Below are positions 17,185 to 26,389 of a DNA stretch of 64,000 bases, in pieces. The notes below the pieces were generated by a model. It was not told where the DNA came from and ran no database searches. It was given only the letters and a program-made list of their open reading frames with translations. The translations under genes and the position numbers were made by a program. The stretch covers positions 50,488 to 114,487 of the forward strand of contig JALHMZ010000013.1 of assembly GCA_022843785.1 (NCBI GenBank). The letters run 5' to 3'. The stretch's first letter is position 1. Each line of letters begins with the position of its first letter. This DNA comes from Nitrospira sp. Lineage in GTDB: Bacteria > Nitrospirota > Nitrospiria > Nitrospirales > Nitrospiraceae.

Positions 17185-18543
17185 TTAGTCGGTCTCAAAC
17201 GGCAAGGTTTTGCGTGGAACGATTTCTGCTGCTTCAAGTTGCGGAATCTCTTTGTCCGACGAGACGCCCAATTCCTTAAATCGGCGCGCGGCCGGTAGCA
17301 CTCTCGTCTCCAGCGACCCCACCGCACGATTATAAGCCGACACACTCTTGCCCAAGGCTTGTCCGACGTCGTTGACATGCTCGGCGAACACCGCCATGCG
17401 TTCATAGAGTTCTTTTCCAAGCCGGCCTGCTTCTTCGGCATGGGCGTTCAATTGTTGCTGTCCCCAGCCATAGGCCACGGCGCGGAGCAATGCGACGAGC
17501 GTCGCCGGGGTCGCCAGGACGACTCCACGCGCAAATCCTTCTTCGATAAGACGCGGGTCTTGGTCCAGCGCAGCACCGAGGAACTGTTCGCCGGGGAGAA
17601 AGAGCACGACGAATTCTGGTGCGCGGCCGAACTGGGACCAGTATGCCTTCAACGACAATTCATCCATCCGGTGCCGCACCTGCTCGGCGTGGCGGCGCAG
17701 CGCTTCCGTGCGTTGCGCATCGTCGCGCGCGTCATGCGCGTCGAGGTAGGCCGCGAGCACGGTCTTGGCGTCTACGATGATCTGACGACCACCCGGCAGT
17801 TGCACAACCATATCGGGGCGGAAACGGCCGTCTTCGCCGGTGATGGATTGCTGCTCGACAAAATCGCAATGGCTCACCATTCCGGCAAGTTCGACCACCC
17901 GCTTCAGCGTGATTTCGCCCCACTGGCCACGCACCGTCGGGGCGCGCAGCGCTTTCACCAGATTGCCTGTTTCCTGTTGCAACCGCTGGTGTGATTCCGC
18001 CAGGGATTTGAGATGTTGATCCAGCCCGCCATACGCCGACTGGCGGGATTGTTCCAAGAGACGCACGTGTTCGTCATACCGTTGCAACGATTCATGGAGC
18101 GGGCGCACCAAGCCATCGATTGCTTGTTGCCGTTGGGCCAGCTCGCCTTCCGCCTTGACATGGAGGGCTTCAAAGGAAACGGCCGCCAGTTTCAGGAACG
18201 CCTCGTTGTTTTGTTTGAGTGCTTCGCCGGAAAGAGCTTGGAAGGAACCGAGAAGTTCCTGACGCGACTGGTCGAGCAGCGTCGTCTGATCGGCTAGTTG
18301 CTTCGTCACGTCTTCTATTCTGGTCTCGGCGGCGGTTCGCGCTTGTTGAGCCTCGGTAAGCGCTTGGCGGACGAATGCTTCCTCTTGCCGTTCACGGTCC
18401 AATTGTCTCCGCAGTTCATCGGCCGTTGCCTCGGCTCCTTGGGATTGGGCGCGCAAGCGGCTTGTGACCCAGAGGCCTGCGAGCAAGCTGCCAAGAAGTA
18501 GTCCGATTGCGAGGCTTGCTGCGAGAGGGATGATATCACTCAC
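17185..18543 (-). CDS. rmuC: DNA recombination protein RmuC
   Basis: A 452-residue protein with an N-terminal membrane segment (PLAASLAIGLLLGSLLAGLW), a long coiled coil over about residues 30-190, and the RmuC nuclease-like domain from about 200. Domain hallmarks are VRGQWGEITLKRVVELAGMV and RPDMVVQLPGGRQIIVDAKT, whose Asp and DAK fit a PD-(D/E)xK site. RmuC limits inversions at short repeats in E. coli. The gene starts with GTG at 18543 and leads the operon with the MazG-like and PilZ genes. Confidence 0.92.
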   Translation of the reverse strand: MSDIIPLAASLAIGLLLGSLLAGLWVTSRLRAQSQGAEATADELRRQLDRERQEEAFVRQALTEAQQARTAAETRIEDVTKQLADQTTLLDQSRQELLGSFQALSGEALKQNNEAFLKLAAVSFEALHVKAEGELAQRQQAIDGLVRPLHESLQRYDEHVRLLEQSRQSAYGGLDQHLKSLAESHQRLQQETGNLVKALRAPTVRGQWGEITLKRVVELAGMVSHCDFVEQQSITGEDGRFRPDMVVQLPGGRQIIVDAKTVLAAYLDAHDARDDAQRTEALRRHAEQVRHRMDELSLKAYWSQFGRAPEFVVLFLPGEQFLGAALDQDPRLIEEGFARGVVLATPATLVALLRAVAYGWGQQQLNAHAEEAGRLGKELYERMAVFAEHVNDVGQALGKSVSAYNRAVGSLETRVLPAARRFKELGVSSDKEIPQLEAAEIVPRKTLPFETD

Positions 18544-18709
18544 AGGCTGACTGCTCCGTCTGAGTTTGGCGTAGGCCCTGTTATCGACTGTGAGGAGGCA
18601 AGAATTGCTGCAAGTGACTGCGGAGCCTACGGAAATACTTGAAAAAGGTCAAGAAGCGGAAAAGCTCCATCCAATCGGCTCTAGTGATGGGAATTTATGG
18701 GAAGGACCC

Positions 18710-21334
18710 TCAAGAATTTGGTTCAAAATCGATGGTTCCCGCCCTTGCATCCAGCCGTACAAGGCGTCCTTCGGGTAGCCGTGTCATGGCCCCTTCGACA
18801 TTGGCCACAGTGGGGAGTCCATACTCACGGGCAATGATGGCGCCATGAGACAGCGTACCGCCCATCTCCACGATGAGTCCTCCGGCGACGCCAAAAAGCG
18901 GGGCCATGCCGGGGTCGATAACGGGAGCCACCATGATATCTCCCGGTGTCACCTTCCCCCAATCGGCTGAGGACCGGATGAGGCGAATCGGCCCCACTAC
19001 GGACCCTGCGCTGATAGGTAGGCCGGACAACCGGCCGGTTCCGTCATGGCGATTGAGGAAGGGGTTTTCTCGGCTCGCTGTTTCCCAATCGCGAACGGTA
19101 TCGGGGACCTGAATTGCGGCATTGCGGCTCCGCTCCGCTCGCCGTTCGGCGAGCACGGCTCGCCAGTCGCGTTGTTCTCCTGTCGCCAGCGCGGCGCGGT
19201 CCTCGATCGTCAGGAAAAAGATATCGTCTCGCGTATCGCACAGACCGTCCGCAACCAGAAGATCTCCAAGGTGCAGCAATAAATTGCGGGCCGCTGCCGA
19301 GTAGTACATCAAGTGATGGCGATTGGCTTCGCGCAGGGCAAAAAACCGGCAGAGTCGACGATACCACCAGGAGAAGATCGCCCATCGATCCAGGCGCAAG
19401 CCCATACGTTGTTTGATCGTGCTCAATGCCGTCGTTCGGACCGTTTCCTGGCGGGAAAGAATCGTCTTGCGATCAGGTGAGGGCGCGCGTATCTGCATGC
19501 GCAGGACCGCCAAAATGGCTTCAGGATTGTCGGCGATGCGCGGCGACATCACGTCGGACTCACCCAATCCGCGATGGCCGTAATCTTCCAGATAGGATTC
19601 GAATGCGCGAAGAAATCCCGTACCCTTGAGGAGCTGCCGAAACTCAGACGGGCTCCATGGCTCTGCGGAAAGAAACGCTTCGGTTCCGGGCTCGCTGCGC
19701 GCCAGTTCCGCCAGTTCCGCGAGGCGAAAAATCTGCTGTGCGCTGATGACTGTGCCTTGCCCTTGCAAGGCGTCGTTCAAGAGCGCCCTCCAGTCCGATC
19801 CCAACCAGCGCGGCAGCAGCTGATCCAGGGCGTGAAGGCTTTGTGCTACTCCACCGGCGATACCGAACGTCAGCTCATGCGTGTCAAGCCAGGCGCCTAA
19901 CTCATCAAGCCGCCGAACGGTGTCGTGAAACGACAGGGATCTGATCACAGGAGCGTTGTATCGCTTGGCCAGCTCCTTCATGTCGGCAAACCAGCGGTCT
20001 CCGTTGGCGACTGCCCGCCTCATTTCGATCAGCATGAGCATCCCTGCCCGCATGAATGCAAGCCAGCCGAGAGGCTGGACGGACGGTGCGACTTCGATGG
20101 GTTCTCCTCCCATATGGTCGGACAGCAGGGACGGATTGCCGCGCAATTGTGCAACCAGCGAATGAAAGAGGGTCACATTCAGATAGGGGCGCCCATAGAG
20201 GACGCGTGTGGACGTCAGGCCTTCGGGAATGTGGCAGCCGAGCCGTCGATAAGGCGCGACGATATGCTCCTTCATGAACAGTTCAAGAAACGAGAGTCCC
20301 AACGGACTCGGCAGTTCGGGCATTGTTTCTTTAAAATTCGCACGCGACCACTCGCAGTCGTCATCGGTTAAGTCGGCCGAGGGGCGAATGCCGGTAATGG
20401 GACGCGCTTGCAATGTCCAAAGTAGCCGGGAATCAATCGCCCATTCGAGATCGACCGGATATCCGAATGCCTGCTCAACCTTCTTGGCCGTGCGCGCGAG
20501 TTCAAACAGCTGCTCGTCGGAGAGCGACGACTGCGTTCGTGCTGATTCGGGAATAGTTTTCTGATGCAATCCTTCCTCGGTGGCGATCAACCGCTGGGGC
20601 TTGGAGGCAATGATGCGCCGCCGAATTCTGACCGGCTGCTGATCCTCGCCCATCTCGACGACATACTGGTCTGGTGTGACCTGTCCATCGACCAACGGCG
20701 CCGCCAAGCCCGGCACCGCGTTCACGGCCACATGGAACGAACGGCCTGTTACTGGATGGATTGAATACGCGACTCCGGAGGTTCTCGCATCAAGCATAGG
20801 CTGAATGACAACCGCCATGGCGGGAACTGTTTGATGATCGATCCGCTGAACGGTGTATTGCACGACAGCGTCTTGCCAGAGCGAGGCCCAGAGGTCCTTG
20901 ATTGCGGCATCGATCTGCGAGAGGGAAAGGCCCAGGTGAGTGCGGTAGAGGCCGGCAAAACTTGTGCGTCCGGCGTCTTCGTTGGTGGCTGATGAACGGA
21001 CAGCCCAGCGTTGATTGGATGGCCTGGCGAGTGTCTGGAGTTCAGTCAGCCATTGCGTTGAAAGGAGCGAGCTGTCTACCTCTCTGATCCTGGCCTGACA
21101 GTCGGCCAGGGCCGACGCGCGTTCTTGCCCAGATAGGGCACAGGCGTTGCGCCATGTCTCGTTTGGTGAAAAATTGGAAAGTCGCAGACTCTGGTCATAG
21201 GCTTCGGTCGTGACACAGATACCGGGAGGAACAGGAAATCCTGCTGTTGCGAGCCGGGCCAAGCCGAGGGCCTTGCCTCCAACGAGCGCAAGATCAGTGC
21301 AGCGGATGAGGGGAAGGACGAAAGGACGCGTCAT
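18710..21334 (-). CDS. PEP-synthase-related dikinase with rifampin-phosphotransferase domain order
   Basis: An 874-residue protein. Residues 1-320 are a PEP synthase/PPDK-type ATP-grasp domain (LVGGKALGLARLATAGFPVP, then WAVRSSATNEDAGRTSFAGL). Residues about 330-760 are an unassigned middle domain. The C-terminus ends with the phosphohistidine domain (GGTLSHGAIIAREYGLPTV, His near 830). The pyruvate/PEP TIM barrel of PEP synthase is missing and the swivelling His domain is last, as in rifampin phosphotransferase. The likely chemistry is ATP to AMP plus Pi with phosphate passed via His to an unknown acceptor bound by the middle domain. It sits 15 bp after a glycerate kinase gene. Confidence 0.85.
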   Translation of the reverse strand: MTRPFVLPLIRCTDLALVGGKALGLARLATAGFPVPPGICVTTEAYDQSLRLSNFSPNETWRNACALSGQERASALADCQARIREVDSSLLSTQWLTELQTLARPSNQRWAVRSSATNEDAGRTSFAGLYRTHLGLSLSQIDAAIKDLWASLWQDAVVQYTVQRIDHQTVPAMAVVIQPMLDARTSGVAYSIHPVTGRSFHVAVNAVPGLAAPLVDGQVTPDQYVVEMGEDQQPVRIRRRIIASKPQRLIATEEGLHQKTIPESARTQSSLSDEQLFELARTAKKVEQAFGYPVDLEWAIDSRLLWTLQARPITGIRPSADLTDDDCEWSRANFKETMPELPSPLGLSFLELFMKEHIVAPYRRLGCHIPEGLTSTRVLYGRPYLNVTLFHSLVAQLRGNPSLLSDHMGGEPIEVAPSVQPLGWLAFMRAGMLMLIEMRRAVANGDRWFADMKELAKRYNAPVIRSLSFHDTVRRLDELGAWLDTHELTFGIAGGVAQSLHALDQLLPRWLGSDWRALLNDALQGQGTVISAQQIFRLAELAELARSEPGTEAFLSAEPWSPSEFRQLLKGTGFLRAFESYLEDYGHRGLGESDVMSPRIADNPEAILAVLRMQIRAPSPDRKTILSRQETVRTTALSTIKQRMGLRLDRWAIFSWWYRRLCRFFALREANRHHLMYYSAAARNLLLHLGDLLVADGLCDTRDDIFFLTIEDRAALATGEQRDWRAVLAERRAERSRNAAIQVPDTVRDWETASRENPFLNRHDGTGRLSGLPISAGSVVGPIRLIRSSADWGKVTPGDIMVAPVIDPGMAPLFGVAGGLIVEMGGTLSHGAIIAREYGLPTVANVEGAMTRLPEGRLVRLDARAGTIDFEPNS

Positions 21335-21349
21335 CAAGGCGGATAGTAC

Positions 21350-22687
21350 CTACAGGAGGAGGAGGAGGTAAAGGTCGTTGACGTTGGTGCCCGTCGGCCC
21401 GGTGTAGATGTGGGATCCCAGAGTCTTGAAGGCTGAGTAGGTGTCATGCCGCCGGAGTACCGAGTGAAGATCGATGCCACGTTGTTTAGCTTGCGCCAGG
21501 GTTGTGCCGGAGACCACTGCGCCAGCCACCTCAGTCGGGCCATCGGTCCCGTCTGTCCCGATCGCCGCCAGCCAGGCATTGGGAATCCCGTCAAGATCGA
21601 ACGCGGCTGCAGCGGCGAATTCCTGCGCCCGCCCGCCTTTCCCTCGTCCCGTCATCGTGACGGTCGGCTCACCTCCGGCAATGATGCAGACCGGGCGCAT
21701 CGATTTCTTTCTTCCCGTGAGATAGGGTTTGGCAAGGCTGGTAAATCGACGTGCCGCTTCTTGCGCCTCTCCCACCAATGCAGGACGTGAGAGAATAGTC
21801 TGAAGACCTGCCGATTGAGCGGTGCGGACGACAGCGCGGAGCATGCCGCTGTTATTGCCGACGATATGATGCTGCACGCGGAGTAGTTTTGGTGAGCCGG
21901 CTTTCAGTGTCTCCGATGCGCGCCCGTGCTTCCCTGCCAGCAGATGACGGCGTATACCCTCGGGAGCGGTCGACCATAGTCCATACCGACGCAAGACGTC
22001 GATCGCGTCCGCGAATGTTGTCGAATCGGGCGCCGTTGGACCGGAACCGATTGTGCCGAGGTCATCGCCGATGACATCCGAAAGAATGAGCGTGACGATC
22101 GTTGCGTGTGTGGAAGCGGCGAGGCCGCCGCCCTTTAGCAAAGAGAGATGTTTTCTGACCGCATTCATCTCCCGGATGGTTGCGCCACATCGGAGTAGCA
22201 GCCGCGTTGTTCGTTGCGTATTTGCCAGAGTGACACCGGACACCGGGGCGGGCAACAGGCTTGATGCGCCTCCTGATAGCAGCACGAACAGCAGATCGCG
22301 AGGAGTGAAGTCTTGGATCAAGGTCCGAAGCCGGCCAGCAGCCAAGAGCCCTGCATGGTCAGGAATCGGGTGGGCAGCTTCGACAATCTTGATTCGTTCG
22401 GTGGGAACGCCATGGCCAGTTTTGACGACGATGAATCCTCCTTCCAGCCGTGAGCCCAGAACGTGCTCGAGTGCTTGGGCCATCCGTGCTGATGCTTTGC
22501 CGGCGCCGACTGCGAATACTCGCTTGAAACGAGAGAGGTCGTAGGTCTTACGGCCCACCCGCAGGGATTGTCCCGTGTGAGAGACGGAGTGGGGAATCGC
22601 ATGGCAAGGATCAGCTGCGCGGAGCCCCGCAGCGATCAGTTTCCGGAGAAGCGATCGCGCGGGGGAGCCGGGTAGGCGTATCGGCAT
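21350..22687 (-). CDS. Glycerate 2-kinase, MOFRL family
   Basis: A 445-residue protein of the GckA/TtuD class, with the N-terminal DUF4147 domain (VFAVGAGKASARMAQALEHV near residue 50, then LLSGGASSLLPAP) and the C-terminal MOFRL domain (GGRAQEFAAAAAFDLDG and AAIGTDGTDGPTEVAGAVV). It phosphorylates D-glycerate to 2-phosphoglycerate, feeding lower glycolysis. I chose the ATG at 22687, which leaves 14 bp after the transglycosylase stop; a TTG at 22729 would overlap that gene. It is the middle gene of the 18.7-23.7 kb operon. Confidence 0.88.
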   Translation of the reverse strand: MPIRLPGSPARSLLRKLIAAGLRAADPCHAIPHSVSHTGQSLRVGRKTYDLSRFKRVFAVGAGKASARMAQALEHVLGSRLEGGFIVVKTGHGVPTERIKIVEAAHPIPDHAGLLAAGRLRTLIQDFTPRDLLFVLLSGGASSLLPAPVSGVTLANTQRTTRLLLRCGATIREMNAVRKHLSLLKGGGLAASTHATIVTLILSDVIGDDLGTIGSGPTAPDSTTFADAIDVLRRYGLWSTAPEGIRRHLLAGKHGRASETLKAGSPKLLRVQHHIVGNNSGMLRAVVRTAQSAGLQTILSRPALVGEAQEAARRFTSLAKPYLTGRKKSMRPVCIIAGGEPTVTMTGRGKGGRAQEFAAAAAFDLDGIPNAWLAAIGTDGTDGPTEVAGAVVSGTTLAQAKQRGIDLHSVLRRHDTYSAFKTLGSHIYTGPTGTNVNDLYLLLLL

Positions 22688-22701
22688 AGCGGGGATGAGT
22701 A

Positions 22702-23730
22702 CTACGGTGTCGTCTCTTGCTTGAGGCAACGATTTGGACAGGATTGGCGGGGAACTCTGATTTGGTACGTGCCGTGCGGAAGCACGTCCTTCTTGAATTC
22801 AGGGTTGAGCATCTTGAGTTCAAGGAAATAGGTTCCAAATTCCTCCGCAATGGAGGTCAGAGTCCGTTGCGACTCTTTTACATTCACCGTGATGGTTTCT
22901 GTCTCTAGCGGAACATAGAGGTCTTTCTTGCTCAGGCCCAAATACTTTTCCGGCTGGGAATAAATTTCTTTGGCTGCGATGATTCTCGGCACATAGCGCA
23001 TGGTTTCGCGTGGGCCGTGCATTTTCCAATAGTCGGTGATCTTTTGTTCTTTGAGCAGTTTACGGACGCGTTCTTCGCCGGCGTTGTAGGACGCCATGGC
23101 CAGGAACCAATCGTTCTCCCGAAAATCCTTCAGATATTGAAGATACTTCACGGCTGCCTCGGTCGACATTTCGAGGTTCCGGCGTTCATCACGGACTGCA
23201 TCGCTCTTGAGCTGGTAGCGGCGACCGGTCGACGGGATGAACTGCCAGGGGCCTGAGGCTTTGGCTTTCGAGTATGCCGCCGAGATACATTTGCTTTCGA
23301 CGAGCAGCATGTATTTCAGATCGTCCGGTAGGCCGGATTCGGCCAGTTGTTTCTCAGCCGGAGGGAAACAGCGTCCGGTCCGTTTTGCGAGGATGATGCT
23401 CTCGCCCTGATCTTCCAGGAATTGATAAAACTCGTACTCGATGCGTTCTCTGACCTGCCAGTTATCGAGGGGGACCTGTACCCCTGCGAAGGTAATTTTG
23501 TCCGGCAGCTTGAACGAGCTGAGGAAGAACCGCTCTCCTTCTCGCTTGATTTCCGGCAGGATCACCAAGCGGCCTTCCTGCTCAGCTTGTTCGTCCGGCA
23601 GCTCGGGAAGGGCGAGATCCTTGTCGTCCTTAGTTTGATCCGAAGGGTGGGCCGCCAAAACCATGGTAGGCCGCGCGAAACCGCTCAGCGTTATTGCGAG
23701 TGCAAGAGCAAGCACCTGTAATGCAATCAT
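22702..23730 (-). CDS. Membrane-bound lytic murein transglycosylase, MltD-like
   Basis: A 342-residue exported protein with a signal peptide (IALQVLALALAITLSGFA). The SLT domain spans about residues 120-255. The catalytic Glu is in KYMLLVESKCISAAYSKAKA, followed by GPWQFIPSTGRRYQL and the MASYNAGEERV signature. The last 60 residues (ETITVNVKESQRTLTSIAEE and on) are a LysM-like peptidoglycan-binding unit. It cleaves MurNAc-GlcNAc bonds to 1,6-anhydro products. AGGAG lies seven bases before the ATG, and it heads the operon with the glycerate kinase and dikinase. Confidence 0.9.
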   Translation of the reverse strand: MIALQVLALALAITLSGFARPTMVLAAHPSDQTKDDKDLALPELPDEQAEQEGRLVILPEIKREGERFFLSSFKLPDKITFAGVQVPLDNWQVRERIEYEFYQFLEDQGESIILAKRTGRCFPPAEKQLAESGLPDDLKYMLLVESKCISAAYSKAKASGPWQFIPSTGRRYQLKSDAVRDERRNLEMSTEAAVKYLQYLKDFRENDWFLAMASYNAGEERVRKLLKEQKITDYWKMHGPRETMRYVPRIIAAKEIYSQPEKYLGLSKKDLYVPLETETITVNVKESQRTLTSIAEEFGTYFLELKMLNPEFKKDVLPHGTYQIRVPRQSCPNRCLKQETTP

Positions 23731-23852
23731 TCAGAGACTCCTGTTAGGCACATCAAGTATAGCAAAGGGTGTGACGACCGCTCATGCTAGCAACAGACTC
23801 GGTAACCAGCAAGCGGAACGAGCTTCTCGTTCATGGTACACTACCGGCCCCT

Positions 23853-24539
23853 ATGAAGACGCTGATTATTCTGAACAGCGCGATTACTGATTGCACGGCC
23901 TGTACAAGGCTTGTGACCTATCGGCGCGCGATCGCAGAGACAAAACGGCGTCAGTTTATGGACTGGACCTATTGGGGACGTCCGGTCCCTGGTTTCGGCG
24001 ACCCTCGCGCACGGCTTTATGTGCTGGGACTTGCTCCGGCCGCCCACGGCGGGAATCGGACAGGACGGGTATTCACTGGCGATCGAAGCGGGGATTGGCT
24101 GTACGAAGCACTGCACCGGCATGGATTTGCCAATCAGGCGACCTCGACCCATCGAGACGATGGGTTGGCATTGACCGATTGTTACATCGGGGCCACCGTG
24201 CGCTGTGCTCCGCCAGGCAATAAACCTGCGCCGGACGAATTTGAACATTGTAGTCGGTTCTTGCTGGAGGAGTTGCGGCTTCTTAAGAGAGCCCGTGCGG
24301 TGGTGACGTTGGGAAAGATCGCTTTCGACCACTATCTCAAAGCTTGTCGAGTAGAAGGGCGCGAGATCCCATCTCCCGCTCCCAAGTTTGGCCATGGAGT
24401 TGTGTATCGTTTGCCGTGGGGCGTGACGCTGCTCGGTTCGTATCACCCCAGTCAGCAGAATACGTTCACAGGGAAACTGACTCGCCCCATGTTTCACTCG
24501 GTGTTCCGCAAGGCTCAATTGGCCATTGAGCGTGCCTGA
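23853..24539 (+). CDS. Family 5 uracil-DNA glycosylase (UdgB type)
   Basis: A 228-residue iron-sulfur uracil-DNA glycosylase that removes uracil and some other deaminated or damaged bases. Its N-terminal Cys pair TDCTACTRL binds part of the 4Fe-4S cluster. Motif 1 is GLAPAAHGGNRTGRVFTGD near residue 64; the missing polar catalytic residue in GLAPA is characteristic of family 5. Motif 3 is GSYHPSQQNTFTGKLT near residue 200, and further Cys residues are in VRCAPP and EHCSRF. The ATG at 23853 matches the family start; upstream in-frame codons look non-coding. Confidence 0.9.
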   Translation: MKTLIILNSAITDCTACTRLVTYRRAIAETKRRQFMDWTYWGRPVPGFGDPRARLYVLGLAPAAHGGNRTGRVFTGDRSGDWLYEALHRHGFANQATSTHRDDGLALTDCYIGATVRCAPPGNKPAPDEFEHCSRFLLEELRLLKRARAVVTLGKIAFDHYLKACRVEGREIPSPAPKFGHGVVYRLPWGVTLLGSYHPSQQNTFTGKLTRPMFHSVFRKAQLAIERA

Positions 24540-24572
24540 GCAGGTCCGCACGGACGGGGTATTCTGAAAACA

Positions 24573-24625
24573 GGGACAGGCAACTGTTCTGTCTTCTAAT
24601 GAAGCGTAGAACGTACGCCTGTCCC
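24573..24625. terminator. Inverted repeat between convergent udg and fructose-6-phosphate aldolase genes
   Basis: GGGACAGGC (24573-24581) pairs with GCCTGTCCC (24617-24625), nine perfect base pairs with a 35-base loop. It fills the gap between two converging genes and could stop transcription from both sides, although no U-tract follows. The GGGACAG word also occurs near 41980 next to another hairpin. Confidence 0.45.
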
Positions 24626-24632
24626 GTTGCTG

Positions 24633-25280
24633 TTACTGCTGCCCCTTTGCCTTCCAGTCATCGAGGAACTTCTTTAAGCCGGCATCGGTCAATGGGTGTT
24701 TGAAGAGCATCTGGAACACGCCGTAGGGCATCGTACAGATATGGCCGCCGGCCAGTGCAGATTCCACCACATGTTGAGGATGGCGGACGCTAGCGACCAA
24801 GACCAACGTTTTATAGTCGTAGTTCTTGTAGATCGTGACGATTTGGCGGATCAACGCCATGCCATCCGAACTGACATCGTCCAGGCGGCCAATGAACGGT
24901 GAGACACACCACGCTCCGGCCTTGGCGGCCACAAGCGCCTGTGTCGGCGAGAAGCACAGCGTCACGTTCACGCGGATGCCTTCCGCCGAAAGTTTCTTCG
25001 TCGCCTTGATCCCCTCCGGAATCAGCGGGCACTTGACCACGATATTCTTGTGAATCTTGGCCAGTTCCCTGCCTTCCTTCACCATGGCGTCCGCTTCCAC
25101 GCTGACGACTTCGGCACTGATCGGGCCGTCCACGATCTTGCAGATCTCCTGCAGCATTTCCTTGAAACTCCGGCCTTCCTTCACTACCAGCGAGGGGTTT
25201 GTGGTGATGCCATCCAAGATGCCGAGACTCGCGGCTTCATAAATCTCTTTCACATTGGCGGTGTCGAGAAAAAATTGCAT
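24633..25280 (-). CDS. Transaldolase-like fructose-6-phosphate aldolase
   Basis: A 215-residue member of the short transaldolase family (TalC/FSA). It has [13 protein letters not shown] at the N-terminus, GITTNPSLV near residue 27, the Schiff-base Lys in [17 protein letters not shown] near 85, and [15 protein letters not shown] near 165. Members either transfer dihydroxyacetone units in the non-oxidative pentose phosphate pathway or split fructose 6-phosphate; the short form alone cannot separate these. AAGGAG precedes the ATG. The rpe gene at 57.6 kb belongs to the same pathway. Confidence 0.9.
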   Translation of the reverse strand: MQFFLDTANVKEIYEAASLGILDGITTNPSLVVKEGRSFKEMLQEICKIVDGPISAEVVSVEADAMVKEGRELAKIHKNIVVKCPLIPEGIKATKKLSAEGIRVNVTLCFSPTQALVAAKAGAWCVSPFIGRLDDVSSDGMALIRQIVTIYKNYDYKTLVLVASVRHPQHVVESALAGGHICTMPYGVFQMLFKHPLTDAGLKKFLDDWKAKGQQ

Positions 25281-25467
25281 GTGCGGCTCCTTTCAAGTCT
25301 GAGGCGGTTTCATATGCGTACGTATCGTTATCGGCCATTGTATGGAGAACTCAATCTCATCGCAATCCATCTCTCTATTCACCAGCCGGTTTGACAGGCC
25401 TTCCTGCGGGGGATAAGATTCTGGCGTTCTTCAATGTTAACAAGCGTATGATCCCGGAGATAGCACC

Positions 25468-25779
25468 ATGCGACGATCTGTTTGGCTTTTGTTACTCTGC
25501 TTCATCCTGACGGCCTGCGGAGGAGGCAATCCCTACCTTGAAGCGTCACTCAAACCGGCAGAAATGCAAGGAAAGGACAAGGCCTGGTTCGAGAAAAACT
25601 GGGGCACTCCGGATGGTAAAGCTCCCCGATTCTTCGGCGGCGAGACCTGGACCTACTATCGCATTGCCGGGGGAAAATCGGGCCCGCCATTCTTCAACTT
25701 CTCTCCCAATCAATGTCAGATTACGCTGAAGTTCGACAAGGAAGATAAGTTGTCGGACTACAACTACTCAGGCTGCTAG
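25468..25779 (+). CDS. Small outer-membrane-type lipoprotein
   Basis: A 103-residue lipoprotein with signal peptide RRSVWLLLLCFILTACGGG and lipidated Cys near residue 17. The mature part has Trp and aromatic-rich strands (ETWTYYRIAGGKSGPPFFNF) and a late CQITLKFDKEDKL, recalling SmpA/BamE-like beta folds in which a Gly-Thr-Pro loop (WGTPDG) follows a helix. That fold is an inference. It ends with Cys and overlaps the stop of the converging YHS-domain gene by 4 bp. Confidence 0.7.
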   Translation: MRRSVWLLLLCFILTACGGGNPYLEASLKPAEMQGKDKAWFEKNWGTPDGKAPRFFGGETWTYYRIAGGKSGPPFFNFSPNQCQITLKFDKEDKLSDYNYSGC

Positions 25780-26030
25780 CCTGCCTGCCGGTTTTGAAAT
25801 GCAACCGCGCATTGCTTACTGCAAAAGCAATACGTCTGTCCGTCTATTTTCTCAATCACGGCCGTGCTCCTCGGCACGAAGGTGTGGCATTCCGGGTCTT
25901 CGACCATCTGGCCGTGATCCACTGACGCCACGCCGTCACCAATCTCCTTGTTCTTAAAGCCGCGCACGACTTGTCGTAACAAGACGTAGAGGACGACGAG
26001 AAGTCCAGAAATGAACAGAAGTCTATACAT
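25776..26030 (-). CDS. Membrane-anchored YHS/TRASH-type metal-binding protein
   Basis: An 84-residue protein. One N-terminal transmembrane helix (LLFISGLLVVLYVLLRQVV) is followed by a short linker and a small Cys domain with MVEDPECHTFVP and TYCFCSKQCAVAFQNR. The pattern C..(TYCFCSKQC) is that of YHS/TRASH domains, which bind transition metals or act as small redox modules. The Cys set is complete. It probably exposes the domain at the cytoplasmic membrane. No operon partner is evident. Confidence 0.75.
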   Translation of the reverse strand: MYRLLFISGLLVVLYVLLRQVVRGFKNKEIGDGVASVDHGQMVEDPECHTFVPRSTAVIEKIDGQTYCFCSKQCAVAFQNRQAG

Positions 26031-26201
26031 TGTAGTCTGGTAGTCCTATAGCCACAATCCTATGGGAGTGGGTAGGACCTGTCAATGGAGTGGCCGGTCT
26101 TCCCTCTGGCAGGGATGAAAAAATGATGGGCCCAAACGGACCATCTGCACTAGGCTGATACGGGAACTCGTTCATTCTGCGATCCAGTACTTCAGGAGGA
26201 T

Positions 26202-26240
26202 ATGCTTCGTCAAATAGAAATGTTAAAGTCCCACTCATGA
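26202..26240 (+). CDS. Short upstream open reading frame coupled to the zinc-ribbon gene
   Basis: A 12-codon frame (MLRQIEMLKSHS) starts five bases or fewer after a strong AGGAGG and ends in TGA that overlaps the next ATG as ATGA. The downstream gene has no binding site of its own, so this frame may deliver ribosomes by coupling. It is too short to judge as a protein and could be a chance arrangement. Confidence 0.3.
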   Translation: MLRQIEMLKSHS

Positions 26241-26389
26241 AGACATGCGATAAATGCCACGGTGCGATGTTGCCTGAACGGGCGGTGGATTTGGACGCTG
26301 GGCTTGCGATCACGGTATTTGCCTGTTTGAATTGTGGTCGTCGGAAAGCAGCGGACCAGGAACCTCGGCCCATCACGGCTCGACATTAA
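26237..26389 (+). CDS. Fifty-residue zinc-ribbon protein
   Basis: A 50-residue protein with two CxxC pairs: MKTCDKCHGAM at the start and FACLNCGRRKAAD near residue 30. The spacing fits a single zinc ribbon with little else, and a basic stretch follows. Similar mini-ribbons occur as accessory nucleic-acid or protein-binding factors. The gene is short but the Cys arrangement is unlikely by chance. Its start overlaps a 12-codon upstream frame. Confidence 0.6.
   Translation: MKTCDKCHGAMLPERAVDLDAGLAITVFACLNCGRRKAADQEPRPITARH

Noticed and set aside
18710..21334. Annotation as phosphoenolpyruvate synthase (ppsA)
   Set aside because: The PEP/pyruvate-binding barrel after the His domain is missing and the His domain is terminal.
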